Positions 7,686-16,570 of a DNA stretch of 64,000 nt are shown piece by piece. The first letter of the stretch is position 1. Every line of letters starts with the position of its first letter. The stretch is from Psychrobacillus glaciei. Its GTDB lineage: Bacteria > Bacillota > Bacilli > Bacillales_A > Planococcaceae. The stretch lies in the NCBI RefSeq assembly GCF_008973485.1, contig NZ_CP031223.1, positions 496,001-560,000 on the forward strand. The letters are read 5' to 3'. Position numbers and translations under genes: made by a program. Under the pieces are notes generated by a model that worked only from the letters and a program-made list of their open reading frames with translations, made no database searches and was not told where the DNA came from.

Positions 7686-8516
7686 ATGAACATTGAATCA
7701 AATCGAAGAATTGAAGTAGCTCATTCAGAGGAAGAGATGTATGAAAAGTTGGAGCTCCTGCAAGAACAAGGTTATGCCGAAAGTGATATCCATGTTATAT
7801 CAAAAGAAAATGCACACTTGAATACACTTAATCGACAATCGGAAGTGTCTACCCATGAAGCGGGATCTTTTATAGACAAATTTAAATCATGGTTTACTGG
7901 AGAAGATGCAGTAACAGAAGGATTACGAAAATTAGATTTAAATGAACATGAAACAGAACGCTATTCAAAAGAAGTGGCAAATGGGTGCATCGTTCTATAC
8001 ACAGACGTTTTAACACATGCAGATGATGCTAGTTATGGAACCCATCAAAATGAATTTGAATACATGGAATCAGTTGTAACAGATGTTGTCCAATCTCCAT
8101 TTGTGGAAACAGAAGAACCGCTGAGTGATTATTCAAAAGAACAAGGATTTACTCCTTCAACAAACGAGTTAGTGAATGAAACAGATGGGAGATTTGACGA
8201 ACCTCAAGATCGCTTTGTTCGAGGTGAGACATTTGCTACGGATCCATACCTAGCCAAAGAGGAGAACCATATTGGAACTTCCATGCAAGAAGAAAAGAGT
8301 GTACAAGTACATCGGCCGACCATTAATGAAAGTATTACAGAGGAAAGAAAAAATTATGGTACACAATCTCCAGGAGTAGATCCTAATTTAGGTCCAGCCG
8401 CATTTGGTAGTGAAGTTTTAGAGGATGAAGAAAGCCATTCTCCGGAGCAATACGAAGAGAAACTAGATAGAGAAAGACATTTGGATGATATTAACCCTAT
8501 GAATCGTCTTTATTAA
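7686..8516 (+). CDS. General stress protein with YflT domain and long acidic tail
   Basis: A 276-residue cytoplasmic protein. The N-terminal ~110 residues are a YflT / general-stress-protein-17M domain: RRIEVAHSEEEMYEKLELLQ, QGYAESDIHVISKE, then FKSWFTGEDAV and a closing NGCIVLYTD. The remaining ~165 residues are acidic, low-complexity and without recognisable domain, a common layout for long YflT proteins. The ribosome binding site is AAGGAGG and a SigB-type promoter lies upstream, matching the known SigB control of yflT in Bacillus. Its molecular role is not established. A short paralogue is at 20126. Confidence 0.85.
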   Translation: MNIESNRRIEVAHSEEEMYEKLELLQEQGYAESDIHVISKENAHLNTLNRQSEVSTHEAGSFIDKFKSWFTGEDAVTEGLRKLDLNEHETERYSKEVANGCIVLYTDVLTHADDASYGTHQNEFEYMESVVTDVVQSPFVETEEPLSDYSKEQGFTPSTNELVNETDGRFDEPQDRFVRGETFATDPYLAKEENHIGTSMQEEKSVQVHRPTINESITEERKNYGTQSPGVDPNLGPAAFGSEVLEDEESHSPEQYEEKLDRERHLDDINPMNRLY

Positions 8517-8535
8517 GTTCTTAAAACTTATAGGT

Positions 8536-8575
8536 AAACCCCTTGTAGAGCTCAAAAACTGCAAGGGGTTTTGGT
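8536..8575 (+). terminator. Terminator after the YflT-domain gene
   Basis: AAACCCCTTG (8536-8545) pairs with CAAGGGGTTT (8562-8571), ending in T-rich sequence. Confidence 0.8.
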
Positions 8576-8630
8576 GTTCGATAGAATGTGAGATAATCTA
8601 AATCAAACCATTCGAAAAGGAGGAACACAC

Positions 8631-9551
8631 ATGGATTTTATTGCAATCGATTTTGAAACGGCAAATAGTTTGCGGACTAGTGTATGCTCCATCGGGATTG
8701 TCCAAGTAAAGGCAGGAAAGATTAAAGAAGAAATACATACATTGATCAATCCATTAAGTGAATTTAACTACTACAATACAAAAATTCATGGTATTACAGA
8801 AGATATGGTTATGAGTGCACCAACATTTGAAGAATTCTGGCCAAATTTTAAAATGTTCGTCGAAAACCAAACGATTATTGCACATAATGCTAGTTTTGAT
8901 ATTAGTGTTCTGCGAGCATCGTTAACCAACTTTTATGAATCAACCCCTGACTTTCAATATGGTTGCTCATATCAAATCTCCAAAAAGGTTTGGCCAAATT
9001 TATATAATCACAAGCTTTCTACGGTAGCAAATTATTTAGGCATAAGCCTAAGACATCATGATGCTTTAGAAGATGCTCGAGCATCGGCACTAATAACTTT
9101 AGAGGCAATGCAGAAAACGAGAACAAATTCTATACAAGAACTATTCAAGTTACACAAAATAAAAATAGGTACTCCAACTCCTATGAAAAAACAGGGAACT
9201 CTTTCGAAACAAAAGAAAATGGATAGTTCCATACAGTTACTTGAAACTGAAGTGGGCATTCCGAATACGAAGCATCCGTTTTACGGGGCTAATATTGTAT
9301 TCACTGGAAGAATGCTTTCAATGACTAGAATGCAAGCAGCGCAACTAGCAGTCAATTGTGGTGCCATATGTAAAGGTAGCGTTGATAGCCACACAAACGT
9401 TTTAGTAGTTGGAGATAATGATTTAGTAAAGTATGTTCAAGGGATAAAAAGTACGAAAATGAAGAAAGTAGAAGAAATGATCAGTTTGGGATTACCAATA
9501 GAAATCGTCGGGGAACAAGACTTTTTTAGGTTAGTTCGGTTTAATGGTTAA
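8631..9551 (+). CDS. DnaQ-like 3'-5' exonuclease fused to a BRCT domain
   Basis: A 306-residue nuclease. The N-terminal domain (1-165) is a DEDDh exonuclease of the DNA polymerase III epsilon / RNase T type. It carries DFET (D7, E9), HNASFD (D90) and HDALED (H143, D148), which supply all four acidic residues and the catalytic His. A basic linker leads to a C-terminal BRCT domain (about 220-305) starting NIVFTGRMLSMTR and containing NVLVVGDND, as in NAD-dependent ligase. The fusion suggests proofreading or end-trimming at repair sites to which BRCT recruits it. It is monocistronic with an AAGGAGG site. Domain calls are firm; the pathway is inferred. Confidence 0.9.
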   Translation: MDFIAIDFETANSLRTSVCSIGIVQVKAGKIKEEIHTLINPLSEFNYYNTKIHGITEDMVMSAPTFEEFWPNFKMFVENQTIIAHNASFDISVLRASLTNFYESTPDFQYGCSYQISKKVWPNLYNHKLSTVANYLGISLRHHDALEDARASALITLEAMQKTRTNSIQELFKLHKIKIGTPTPMKKQGTLSKQKKMDSSIQLLETEVGIPNTKHPFYGANIVFTGRMLSMTRMQAAQLAVNCGAICKGSVDSHTNVLVVGDNDLVKYVQGIKSTKMKKVEEMISLGLPIEIVGEQDFFRLVRFNG

Positions 9552-9596
9552 TATTATTCAATTTTATTCCCATTATATAACCATGTATAGATTAAA

Positions 9597-9660
9597 TTTT
9601 GTCCAAAGCATTTGGGAAATAGTGAATTCAAGATGCTCTAATAAGCCGCTTGTTCTATTT
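9597..9660 (+). repeat. 62-bp intergenic repeat, copy 3
   Basis: TTTTGTCCAAAGCATTTGGG, then AAATAGTGAATTCAAGATGCTCT. This is the same core as the copies at 4528, 5206, 51513 and 59433, but the 3' part has diverged. Confidence 0.65.
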
Positions 9661-9688
9661 CTATGAAAGTAGAACAAGCGATGGCTAA
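9644..9688. repeat. Inverted repeat downstream of argS
   Basis: AGCCGCTTGTTCTA pairs with TAGAACAAGCGATGGCT (about 9643-9656 and 9670-9686), with two bulges. It lies between two convergent genes and could end argS transcription, though no good T run is seen on either side. Confidence 0.4.
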
Positions 9689-9760
9689 AAAAGATATAAA
9701 ATCTTTAGAAAGGAGAGCAGGTGTAAAACCATCTGTGTTTCTTAAAGAATACTTTTGGTA

Positions 9761-11425
9761 TTACATTTCACTTGGAGCTTCAATTCCTAAAAGTCGTAAA
9801 GCTTCTTTTAATACAATAACTACGGACTGAACTAGCGCAATGCGATATGCCAAATGGCTTCGATCATTCACGATGGGAACATTTCCGTAGAAAGAGTTGA
9901 ATGATTGTGCCAAATTAATCGAGTATTTTGCAATTATGGAAGGATCAAATTCATCTGTTGCACGTTTAATAGTGTTAGGGAATTGTTGTAGTGATGTAAC
10001 CACTTGCCATTCAAAATCATTTACTTCAGTAACTTCTATGATGTCTACTTCTTGGATTTTTCTTAAAATAGAACATGCTCTTGCATGAGCGTATTGAACA
10101 TATGGGCCTGTTTCTCCATCAGTTTGGAGCATTTTCTTCAGGTCAAAATCAATGTCATGCTTTCGGTGTTGTTTTAAATCACTAAAGATAACAGCACCTA
10201 CACCTACTTGTTTAGCCACTTCTTTTTTATTCACTAATGAAGGATTCTTTTCTTCTATTGTTCTCTCGGCTAATTGAATTGCCTCATTCAACACCTCTTC
10301 TAATAAGATAACTTTGCCTTTGCGAGTAGATAATTTTTTGCCGTCTTTCAATATCAATCCAAAAGGGATGTGTTGAATAGATTGCGACCATTCATATCCC
10401 ATTTTATTTAATACACTCTTTAATTGAGCAAAGTGTAAACTTTGTTCATTTCCTACAACATACAAAGACTGTTCGAATTGATAATCATTTTTTCGGTGAA
10501 TGGCTGCCGTAATATCTCTTGTTGCATATAAAGTTGCACCATCGGATTTTTTGATTAAACATGGTGGCATATTCTCGCCAACATCTACTACTTGCGCTCC
10601 ATCAGACTCCATTAATAAGTTCTTTTGCAGTAACTCTTCCACAATTGGATCCATTTTATCATTGTAGTAAGCCTCCCCGTGAAAGGAATCAAAAGTTACG
10701 CCAAGTAAGTCATAGATTTTTTGAAATTCAAGTAACGATTCTCTTCGAAACCATTCCCAAAGAGCTAATGCTTCTGGCTCACCTTCTTCTAACGATTTAA
10801 ATGCCGCTCTACCCCGGTCATTTAAGGAATTATCCTTTTCTGCTTCCTCGTGAAACCGAATATAAAGTGCTAATAATGATTGAATGGGAGCTTCTTGGAC
10901 TTTCTTTTTGTCTCCCCATAATCGATAAGCCACTAGTAATTTTCCGAACTGAGTACCCCAGTCTCCGAGATGGTTAATTTTTACAGTTTTGTATCCACTT
11001 TTATCGAGTAATAATGTAATAGAATTACCGATGACAGTTGATCTTAGATGTCCCATAGAAAAGGGTTTGGCAATATTTGGAGAGGACATATCAATTGTTA
11101 CAGCGCTGCCTGCACCTAAGTTAGATGAACCATATTTTTTTCCTGCTTCACGAATGGTATTTAGAATGGCTGTTGTAAATGATGTTCGTCTCATGAAAAT
11201 ATTTACATATCCATTTACCGCTTCCGCTTTTTCAATGTCTTCGTCTTGAATACAAGAAGCCATTTCTTGTGCAATTAAAATAGGTGATTTTCTTTGTTTT
11301 TTAGCAAATGAAAAACATGGTAAGGAGTAGTCTCCTAAATGGGTATATACAGGTACCACAATCATATGTTCCTCGATTAACTCGGTGGTGAAGTTTTGCA
11401 GAATACTTACTACTTTCTGTTTCAT
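9761..11425 (-). CDS. argS: Arginyl-tRNA synthetase
   Basis: Class I aminoacyl-tRNA synthetase charging tRNA-Arg with arginine in the cytoplasm. The 554-residue protein has the N-terminal Add1 tRNA-binding domain (1-90), the HIGH-type motif FSMGHLRS (residues 122-129) inside SSPNIAKPFSMGHLRSTVIG, the KMSK-equivalent KKLSTRKGKVI, and a C-terminal DALR anticodon-binding domain ending ALVQSVVIVLKEALRLLGI. It belongs to the Bacillus/Lysinibacillus 'argS2'-like type, with full length and no missing motif. The gene is preceded by a complete T-box leader whose specifier reads as an arginine codon, so expression should rise when uncharged tRNA-Arg accumulates. Whether another argS exists elsewhere in the genome cannot be seen here. 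Confidence 0.96.
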   Translation of the reverse strand: MKQKVVSILQNFTTELIEEHMIVVPVYTHLGDYSLPCFSFAKKQRKSPILIAQEMASCIQDEDIEKAEAVNGYVNIFMRRTSFTTAILNTIREAGKKYGSSNLGAGSAVTIDMSSPNIAKPFSMGHLRSTVIGNSITLLLDKSGYKTVKINHLGDWGTQFGKLLVAYRLWGDKKKVQEAPIQSLLALYIRFHEEAEKDNSLNDRGRAAFKSLEEGEPEALALWEWFRRESLLEFQKIYDLLGVTFDSFHGEAYYNDKMDPIVEELLQKNLLMESDGAQVVDVGENMPPCLIKKSDGATLYATRDITAAIHRKNDYQFEQSLYVVGNEQSLHFAQLKSVLNKMGYEWSQSIQHIPFGLILKDGKKLSTRKGKVILLEEVLNEAIQLAERTIEEKNPSLVNKKEVAKQVGVGAVIFSDLKQHRKHDIDFDLKKMLQTDGETGPYVQYAHARACSILRKIQEVDIIEVTEVNDFEWQVVTSLQQFPNTIKRATDEFDPSIIAKYSINLAQSFNSFYGNVPIVNDRSHLAYRIALVQSVVIVLKEALRLLGIEAPSEM

Positions 11426-11439
11426 CTAAACGCCTCCTA

Positions 11440-11692
11440 TAATAAAAAAGCCCTCGTCTCATTATAAAAATGAGACGAAAGCTTGCACTTCCGCGGTACC
11501 ACTCAATTTGCCTATTTTAGGCCACTTTCTTCATAACGGTGAGTCTCCGGCTTATAGGGAATTACTAACAAGTAAACACTTTTCCTATAAAGCATCTCCA
11601 AAGTGCGCTTCACAACTCTTCCTAACTAGGCTCTCACCATCCCTAGCTCGCTTAATAATCCGATGTTGTTACTCTCTTTATCTAAGATATTG
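11440..11692 (-). ncRNA. T-box riboswitch (arginine) controlling argS
   Basis: Tandem elements of a T-box leader on the minus strand. Stem I contains AGCGAGCTAGGGATGGTGAG and a candidate specifier CGC (11607-11605) followed by A, read as Arg. The T-box sequence GTGGTACCGCGGAAGTGC lies at about 11485-11502. The competing terminator has stem 11454-11462 with 11470-11478 followed by a T run. Uncharged tRNA-Arg is expected to pair with the specifier and with the TGG of the antiterminator, allowing read-through. Confidence 0.9.
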
Positions 11693-11698
11693 TATTTG

Positions 11699-11727
11699 AA
11701 TTTACCAAATAGAAAAGTAATTGTCAA
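11699..11727 (-). promoter_or_regulatory. SigA-type promoter of the T-box/argS transcript
   Basis: On the minus strand: TTGACA (11727-11722), a 17-base spacer and TAAATT (11704-11699). The start would fall about 8 bases before the first T-box stem. Confidence 0.65.
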
Positions 11728-11889
11728 TAAATTTTGTTATTTTAAGCACCAATAAAGAATGAAAGCGCAAATTTCATTTACTCTTTTACAATTTCGTTAA
11801 TTTGATAATTCAAATTTAGAGCATGAAACACGAACAATATTAAAATGAAATGTGAGAATATATATAATATACTCTTTATAAATCAGCAT

Positions 11890-12016
11890 GATTTCCGCTA
11901 TAGGCGGACGCTTTTCGCGGGGTGAGCGAGGAGCCATCACCGCCGCACTCGCGTCGTTTGTAATGGCTTATCTGTCTCACTCATCCAGCTATAGTCGCCG
12001 CCTGTTGCTCCAATCA
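11890..12016 (+). repeat. ~125-bp GC-rich intergenic element, copy 1
   Basis: Starts GATTTCCGCTATAGGCGGAC, passes GGGGTGAGCGAGGAGCCATCA, a central imperfect palindrome and CTGTCTCACTCATCC, and ends GTCGCCGCCTG..GCTCCAATCA. It resembles 42331-42460 and the reverse complement of 42770-42898. G+C is well above the surrounding AT-rich DNA. No gene lies in 11730-12145 apart from this. Confidence 0.75.
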
Positions 12017-12159
12017 ATAAAATAATCATTGATCGTGTTTAAATAATTAAATGCTATTTATGAAATTACCTCAATTAAGGTTTTTTGCTCTATTTTCAGT
12101 AATATTTCATTTTTGTTTTTTATTATGAATTTATATCTTTTAAAAGGAGCTTGGTATTT

Positions 12160-12627
12160 ATGCCTTTACATCCGTTAATTGTTCATTTTCCGATTGCACT
12201 TCTCGTTTTAGGAGGCATTATTGAAATTGTAAATGTATTTCTAAAAAGTGATTTTTGGAACAAAGTTGGAACAGTTTTAATAATAATTGGAGTGATTACT
12301 GGAGTTTTTAGTTTGCTTACAGGAGATGGAGCGGAAAGTTTTGCGTTTGAACATTGGGGAAGATCCGTTCACGATACTGTTGAACTGCACTCATTACTAG
12401 CTAATATTTCTGTCATTATTTTTGGCCTGTTAGCGGTAATAAAAGTTTTATTTAAACACCCAGATTATAGGTTTCGAATTTTTAAAAATATTGCAATTAG
12501 AAAAGGTTTAATTACTACACTAATTGTTATATTAAGTATTGCTGGAATAACTACATTAGCTACTACAGGTCATTTAGGTGGAAAAATTGTTTATGAAAAT
12601 CAAACGATTACGACAAATAATAAGTAG
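12160..12627 (+). CDS. DUF2231 membrane protein
   Basis: Integral membrane protein of 155 residues with four hydrophobic segments (about 8-30, 38-58, 80-102, 116-138). The family hallmark LHPLIVHFPIALL lies at the very N-terminus. Conserved His residues in segment 1 and in EHWGRSVHDTVELHSLL suggest haem or metal binding at the membrane, an inference from the family pattern. I place the start at ATG 12160 rather than TTG 12151, because AAAAGGAG ends only a base or two from the TTG but about ten bases from the ATG. Single gene; role unknown. Confidence 0.85.
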   Translation: MPLHPLIVHFPIALLVLGGIIEIVNVFLKSDFWNKVGTVLIIIGVITGVFSLLTGDGAESFAFEHWGRSVHDTVELHSLLANISVIIFGLLAVIKVLFKHPDYRFRIFKNIAIRKGLITTLIVILSIAGITTLATTGHLGGKIVYENQTITTNNK

Positions 12628-12773
12628 TAAACAAATCCTAAATGTGAACAAAAATAAATAACATTGCGAGGATTCCATTCACCTAGAAAAAGGGATGGAA
12701 TCTTTCTTTTAATTATCAGAATATAAAGATACAATAGAGGTTAATAGTTTTTGTAAATGAAAGGGGTATGGAT

Positions 12774-13616
12774 ATGACATTTTCTATTGTTGGATTTGAT
12801 CCGCAAACAAAAGAATTAGGGGTAGCGGTAGCATCAAAATTTTTAAGTGTGGGGGCAGTTGTTCCATTTGCAAAAGCTGGAGTGGGTGCGATTGCAACAC
12901 AATCATGGGCAAACTTAGATTATGGAAAGAACGGTTTGGAGATGCTCGAAAAAGGGTTGACTCCTGATGAAGTTCTTAAAGAGCTTGTTCAAAATGATGA
13001 AAAATCCGGTTCCAGACAAGTAGGAATTGTAGATGCAAGTGGGCAAAGTGTATCGTTCACTGGCGAGGATTGTTTTGACTGGGCTGGTGGTTTTGCAGGA
13101 GAAAACTTTGCTGCTCAAGGTAATATATTAGTAGATAAAGATACGGTAGAAGCAATGAAATCGATATTTATCCAAACAGAGGGTTCTTTAGCGGAACGTT
13201 TACTCGCTGCTCTAAATGCGGGAGATATTGCAGGTGGAGATAGTAGAGGAAAACAGTCAGCTGCCCTGTTGATTGTAAAAGAGAACGGGAGTTATGGTGG
13301 ATACAATGATCGCTATATCGATCTTCGAGTAGATGACCATGAAGAACCAGTACAAGAATTAGCAAGATTATTAAAATTGCACCGACTTTATTTTGAGGCA
13401 ACTTTAACAGAAGATGTCGTGGGGATAGAAGGGGAACTTGTAGAAGAACTTCAAAATCTATTATATGAAAACGGTCATTTGGATCGTGATTTGACAGAAT
13501 ATGACGATTTGTTAGATGCAGTGCAGTCTTATCATCTTATTGAAAACTTTGATGAACGAGTGCAAGAAAGAGGATTTATCGATTTAAAAGTAATGGAGTA
13601 TATGCGAATTAAATAA
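12774..13616 (+). CDS. DUF1028 family Ntn-hydrolase-like protein
   Basis: A 280-residue protein of the DUF1028 family. The N-terminal two thirds have the typical order MTFSIVGFDPQTKELGVAVA, GVGAIATQSWAN, GGSRQVG-like SGSRQVGIVDASG and FAAQGNILV, a fold related to N-terminal-nucleophile hydrolases. The C-terminal 80 residues (VQELARLLKLHRLYFEATLT onward) match the helical peptidoglycan-binding-like tail found in many members. Two ATGs are possible. The second (12774) is preferred because AAGGGG lies 7 bases before it but only 1 base before the first (12768). Substrate unknown. It ends in a good hairpin. Confidence 0.85.
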   Translation: MTFSIVGFDPQTKELGVAVASKFLSVGAVVPFAKAGVGAIATQSWANLDYGKNGLEMLEKGLTPDEVLKELVQNDEKSGSRQVGIVDASGQSVSFTGEDCFDWAGGFAGENFAAQGNILVDKDTVEAMKSIFIQTEGSLAERLLAALNAGDIAGGDSRGKQSAALLIVKENGSYGGYNDRYIDLRVDDHEEPVQELARLLKLHRLYFEATLTEDVVGIEGELVEELQNLLYENGHLDRDLTEYDDLLDAVQSYHLIENFDERVQERGFIDLKVMEYMRIK

Positions 13617-13632
13617 TTGATGTCGTTAATAA

Positions 13633-13669
13633 GATCTGACCAATGAAAAACCGGTCAGATCATATTTTT
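13633..13669. terminator. Terminator between DUF1028 and the lipoprotein gene
   Basis: GATCTGACC (13633-13641) pairs with GGTCAGATC (13653-13661), then a T run. It is placed to stop the plus-strand gene. The core resembles the hairpin at 14401 (TCTGACCAGTA). Confidence 0.75.
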
Positions 13670-13842
13670 TATTATGGAAGATTAGATTTGGTCTCGATTC
13701 TGACCAAAATAGTCTCGTTTCCAAGGGAATTGGTATAGTTAAGTCATTTTCCTCCATCTATTTGGTTTCGAAACACTGGTGATAACCTTCTTCTATTACT
13801 ATTTTCTGTAAATTATATGTGATTGTTTTGATGACTGGCACT

Positions 13843-14343
13843 TTATAGCTGCTCTGCTAATTTTATTAGCGCTTGTTTTAGGTATTCGTCATCTTGTTCT
13901 GGCATTATAAGTGTAAATGAATATGTGACATTATCAACAATTACATCTAAACTTTCTGGTTCTGTATAATATGCTTTATATCCACTCTTTAACGTAATTT
14001 CTTCTGGGTTTTTCTTAGGATATTCAACTGTTCCAGTACTAGTAGACAAAAGTAGTTGGTTATTTTTTTTGTCCGAAGCCATGAATTGCGCATCTGCATT
14101 TAGACCCTGTCCACCGATATCCGTGATTCCCAAAGAATTAAATTCATCTGAGTCAAATGGCAACTTCGATGGTAAGGTGACTTCGTAAGGTAAAGCTTCT
14201 ATTGCAACTTTGGCAGAAGGAGCAGCATAAAATTTAATAGAGCTATTCTTGTTATCTTGTTTATTGGTTAACTGTGAAGTATCAAGCTTATCGGAACAGC
14301 CGACTAACAATATTAAACTACTAATTAGAAAAAAATTCTTCAA
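13843..14343 (-). CDS. Lipoprotein of unknown function
   Basis: A 166-residue predicted lipoprotein. A short signal peptide ends in the lipobox ILLVGC with Cys at about residue 16. The mature part is a single globular domain with VTLPSKLPF, then GYKAYYTE and a C-terminal YSFTLIMPEQDD, resembling the small DUF4367-like domains found at the outside of Bacillus membranes, though the match is loose. The ribosome binding site is AGAGGAGG. It is monocistronic, and the TspO gene upstream has its own terminator. Function unknown. Confidence 0.7.
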   Translation of the reverse strand: MKNFFLISSLILLVGCSDKLDTSQLTNKQDNKNSSIKFYAAPSAKVAIEALPYEVTLPSKLPFDSDEFNSLGITDIGGQGLNADAQFMASDKKNNQLLLSTSTGTVEYPKKNPEEITLKSGYKAYYTEPESLDVIVDNVTYSFTLIMPEQDDEYLKQALIKLAEQL

Positions 14344-14400
14344 TTGGTATTCCTCCTCTCTTCAAGTTTAGCGCAATGTGAAAACAATTTCATGTATATA

Positions 14401-14438
14401 AAAAATCTGACCAGTATTTTCTACTGGTCAGATTTTTT
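14401..14438 (-). terminator. Terminator of the TspO gene
   Basis: AAAATCTGACCAGTA pairs with TACTGGTCAGATTTT around a 5-base loop, with T runs on both strands. It lies downstream of tspO, which is read on the minus strand. Confidence 0.8.
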
Positions 14439-14451
14439 AACTTTATTTCAA

Positions 14452-14478
14452 GTGCCTGGCACCTGTAATTTTTGTAAC
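14452..14478. repeat. GTGCCTGGCAC palindromic repeat, half copy
   Basis: GTGCCTGGCACCTGTAA followed by TTTTTGTAAC. It contains the centre and right arm of the larger palindromes at 27688, 30634 and 33788; the left arm is missing. Confidence 0.65.
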
Positions 14479-14528
14479 ATACCCCAAGTGAATAAAGTTT
14501 TCGTTTTTTAGAGATAAGGTTGCAAGTA

Positions 14529-15026
14529 TTATTTGTTTAATTGCCAAACCGCGTAATTCAGACCAAGCGCAAATGTAACCCAACCGATGTATGGAACCAT
14601 GAGGGCTCCCGCAGTTTTGTCTACTTTTTGGAATTCATATGCTGTTAAAGCTATAAGAGCAAGTAAGGCTGTCATTTCAATAAGTGCTGTACCGCGTAAT
14701 CCCCAACGGAAAAATAGGAAGGACCATAAAAAGTTAAGTCCTAATTGTAAGTCGTATAAGGGTATCGCAAGAGAGCTTTCTTTTTTCCAATTCATTTTTT
14801 CATCTGCTCGGTATTTTGCTATTCCCATAAGTGTGTAAAGTGACGTCCAAACAATAGGAAATATTGCTCCAGGCGGTGCAAAGAAAGGTTGTTTCAGTTT
14901 TTTGTATTCCTCTTGTGCCCTTCGGTTAGCTAGCCACCCAGTTACAGAACCTCCAATGACTGGTACGAGGATACTCAGTGCCAGTCGTTTTTTGTTGATA
15001 TGTCCGTCTACGCTTAAAATGTCCAT
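14529..15026 (-). CDS. TspO/MBR family membrane protein
   Basis: A tryptophan-rich sensory/translocator protein with five membrane helices in 165 residues. Family signatures are present: GWLANRRAQEEYKKLKQP, FFAPPGAIFPIVWTSLYTLMG (split here, about residues 48-68), LQLGLNFLWSFLFF and PYIGWVTFALGLNYAVWQLN at the end. TspO proteins bind tetrapyrroles and are linked to porphyrin or stress handling. The start is set at ATG 15026. The longer frame begins at a TTG whose following codons contain the SD AAGGAGGT itself. It is monocistronic with its own terminator. Confidence 0.92.
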   Translation of the reverse strand: MDILSVDGHINKKRLALSILVPVIGGSVTGWLANRRAQEEYKKLKQPFFAPPGAIFPIVWTSLYTLMGIAKYRADEKMNWKKESSLAIPLYDLQLGLNFLWSFLFFRWGLRGTALIEMTALLALIALTAYEFQKVDKTAGALMVPYIGWVTFALGLNYAVWQLNK

Positions 15027-15175
15027 TTTACCTACCTCCTTCAATTTACTGTTTTTACTATTCCCTATATAACGGAAGAAAAACGATTTTATTGTATGAT
15101 AAATTAAGAAGGAATTAAGTTAACTATGTAGAATATAAAAGGATTGTCCAATTAAAAATAGTACTGGAGGAAATT

Positions 15176-16570
15176 ATGAAATTAAAGATATTACATACGA
15201 ATGATGTACATAGCAATTTTGAAAACTTTGCTAGAGTTGCAACGCTTATTAAGCAATATAAAGACGAACACACACTAATATTAGATGGTGGAGATTTTGC
15301 AGATTTTAAAAGCATCGAGTTGCAAGGAACGAGAGGATTAGCTGCAATTGAATTATTAGAAGCAGCCGGTTACGATGCTCTTACTATTGGAAATAACGAA
15401 ATGTTCAATGGCATAGATACACTCGAGCATATGGCGAGCAATAGTTCTTTTCCGTTTATTAGCAATAACTTATTTAAAAAAGATAAAACAACGATTAATG
15501 GTGTCTTCAAAAGCGTTATATTGAGTAAAAATGGACTTCGAATACTAATCACTGGATCTTCTCCCAACATGGGTGAATTTAATGATGGAATTGGAATTTA
15601 TATGACGGAATATAAAGAAGCGATTGTCGAAGAAATAAAAAGAAATGCAGGAGATTATGATATTTGTATTCTCTTAAGTCACGTTGGAACATTTGCAGAT
15701 GAACCACTTGCCATGGAAATACCAGAAATTGATGTTATTATTTCAGCGCATGATCATAAACTTTTTAGCGAAGCGAAAGTAATTAATAATATAATCATGA
15801 ACAGTGCTGGAAACTATGGGGAGCATTTAGGAATTCTTGAACTCGAAATAAAAGATGGTGAAGTAAAACTGCTCCATTCAAAAACCATTTCTTCAAAGAA
15901 TGCGGAAAAAGACGACAACATATTAGCTTTATTAAAATCAAATAAAGAAAAAGCAATTGAAGTACTTAGCCAACCAATCTATCCACTACTACAACCGTTA
16001 TGGCATGATGTCATCGAAGAAAATCCATTAACTAATCTAATCGCTGATGGATTAAAGGATATGCTGAACTGCGATATCGGACTTATTAATAGTGGGATAT
16101 GTAATGCGGGTGTTTTTAATGAACTATCGAAGAAAAAACTAATCGAAATCTGCCCGTCTCCATTAAATCCTACTTCGTTTGAAATACAAGGGAAGTATAT
16201 AAAAGAAGCACTGGAACAATCACTTGATGCACAAGTTTGCTTAGCCGATGGAAGAGGGCCTGGCTTTAGAGGTAGATATGTAGGGCGATTGCATATAGCA
16301 GGAGCAGAAATTGTTCATGATGGAAAGTTTGTACGAGCAATTTATGTGAAGGAAAAACTGCTAGATGATGAAACTTGGTATACAGTGGCTAGCTCAGACT
16401 ATTTACAAAGAGGTTCAGGATATGAAAGTCTCGCAAACAATCGAAATGAAAAATATCTAGCAGAAGAAATAAAAGATGTTATTCGTCTATATGCCAATAA
16501 ATCAGATTTTATCGAGAAAGCCTCTATAAATAGATGGAAAGAAACATCTAAAGTGGAGACCTTTCAATGA
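15176..16570 (+). CDS. 5'-nucleotidase / metallophosphatase (YunD/UshA type)
   Basis: A 464-residue bimetal phosphoesterase. The N-terminal calcineurin-like domain (1-235) carries HTNDVHS (7-13), LDGGDF, GNNEMF, LSHVG and SAHDHKLF, the metal-binding set. The C-terminal 5'-nucleotidase substrate domain (about 260-455) carries NLIADGL, GLINSGICNAG and a closing VASSDYLQRGSGYESL. There is no signal peptide, so it is cytoplasmic like Bacillus YunD. It probably dephosphorylates nucleotides or related phosphoesters. The next gene overlaps its stop codon (ATGA), so the two are cotranslated. The SD is GGAGG. Confidence 0.9.
   Translation: MKLKILHTNDVHSNFENFARVATLIKQYKDEHTLILDGGDFADFKSIELQGTRGLAAIELLEAAGYDALTIGNNEMFNGIDTLEHMASNSSFPFISNNLFKKDKTTINGVFKSVILSKNGLRILITGSSPNMGEFNDGIGIYMTEYKEAIVEEIKRNAGDYDICILLSHVGTFADEPLAMEIPEIDVIISAHDHKLFSEAKVINNIIMNSAGNYGEHLGILELEIKDGEVKLLHSKTISSKNAEKDDNILALLKSNKEKAIEVLSQPIYPLLQPLWHDVIEENPLTNLIADGLKDMLNCDIGLINSGICNAGVFNELSKKKLIEICPSPLNPTSFEIQGKYIKEALEQSLDAQVCLADGRGPGFRGRYVGRLHIAGAEIVHDGKFVRAIYVKEKLLDDETWYTVASSDYLQRGSGYESLANNRNEKYLAEEIKDVIRLYANKSDFIEKASINRWKETSKVETFQ

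Noticed and set aside
9681-9830. Frame MAKKDIKSLERRAGVKPSVF and on, 49 codons
   Set aside because: No ribosome binding site, starts in an inverted repeat and ends antisense to the 3' end of argS. It may be chance.
11508-11699. 63-codon frame opposite the argS leader
   Set aside because: It is antisense to the T-box riboswitch, whose conserved blocks explain the sequence.
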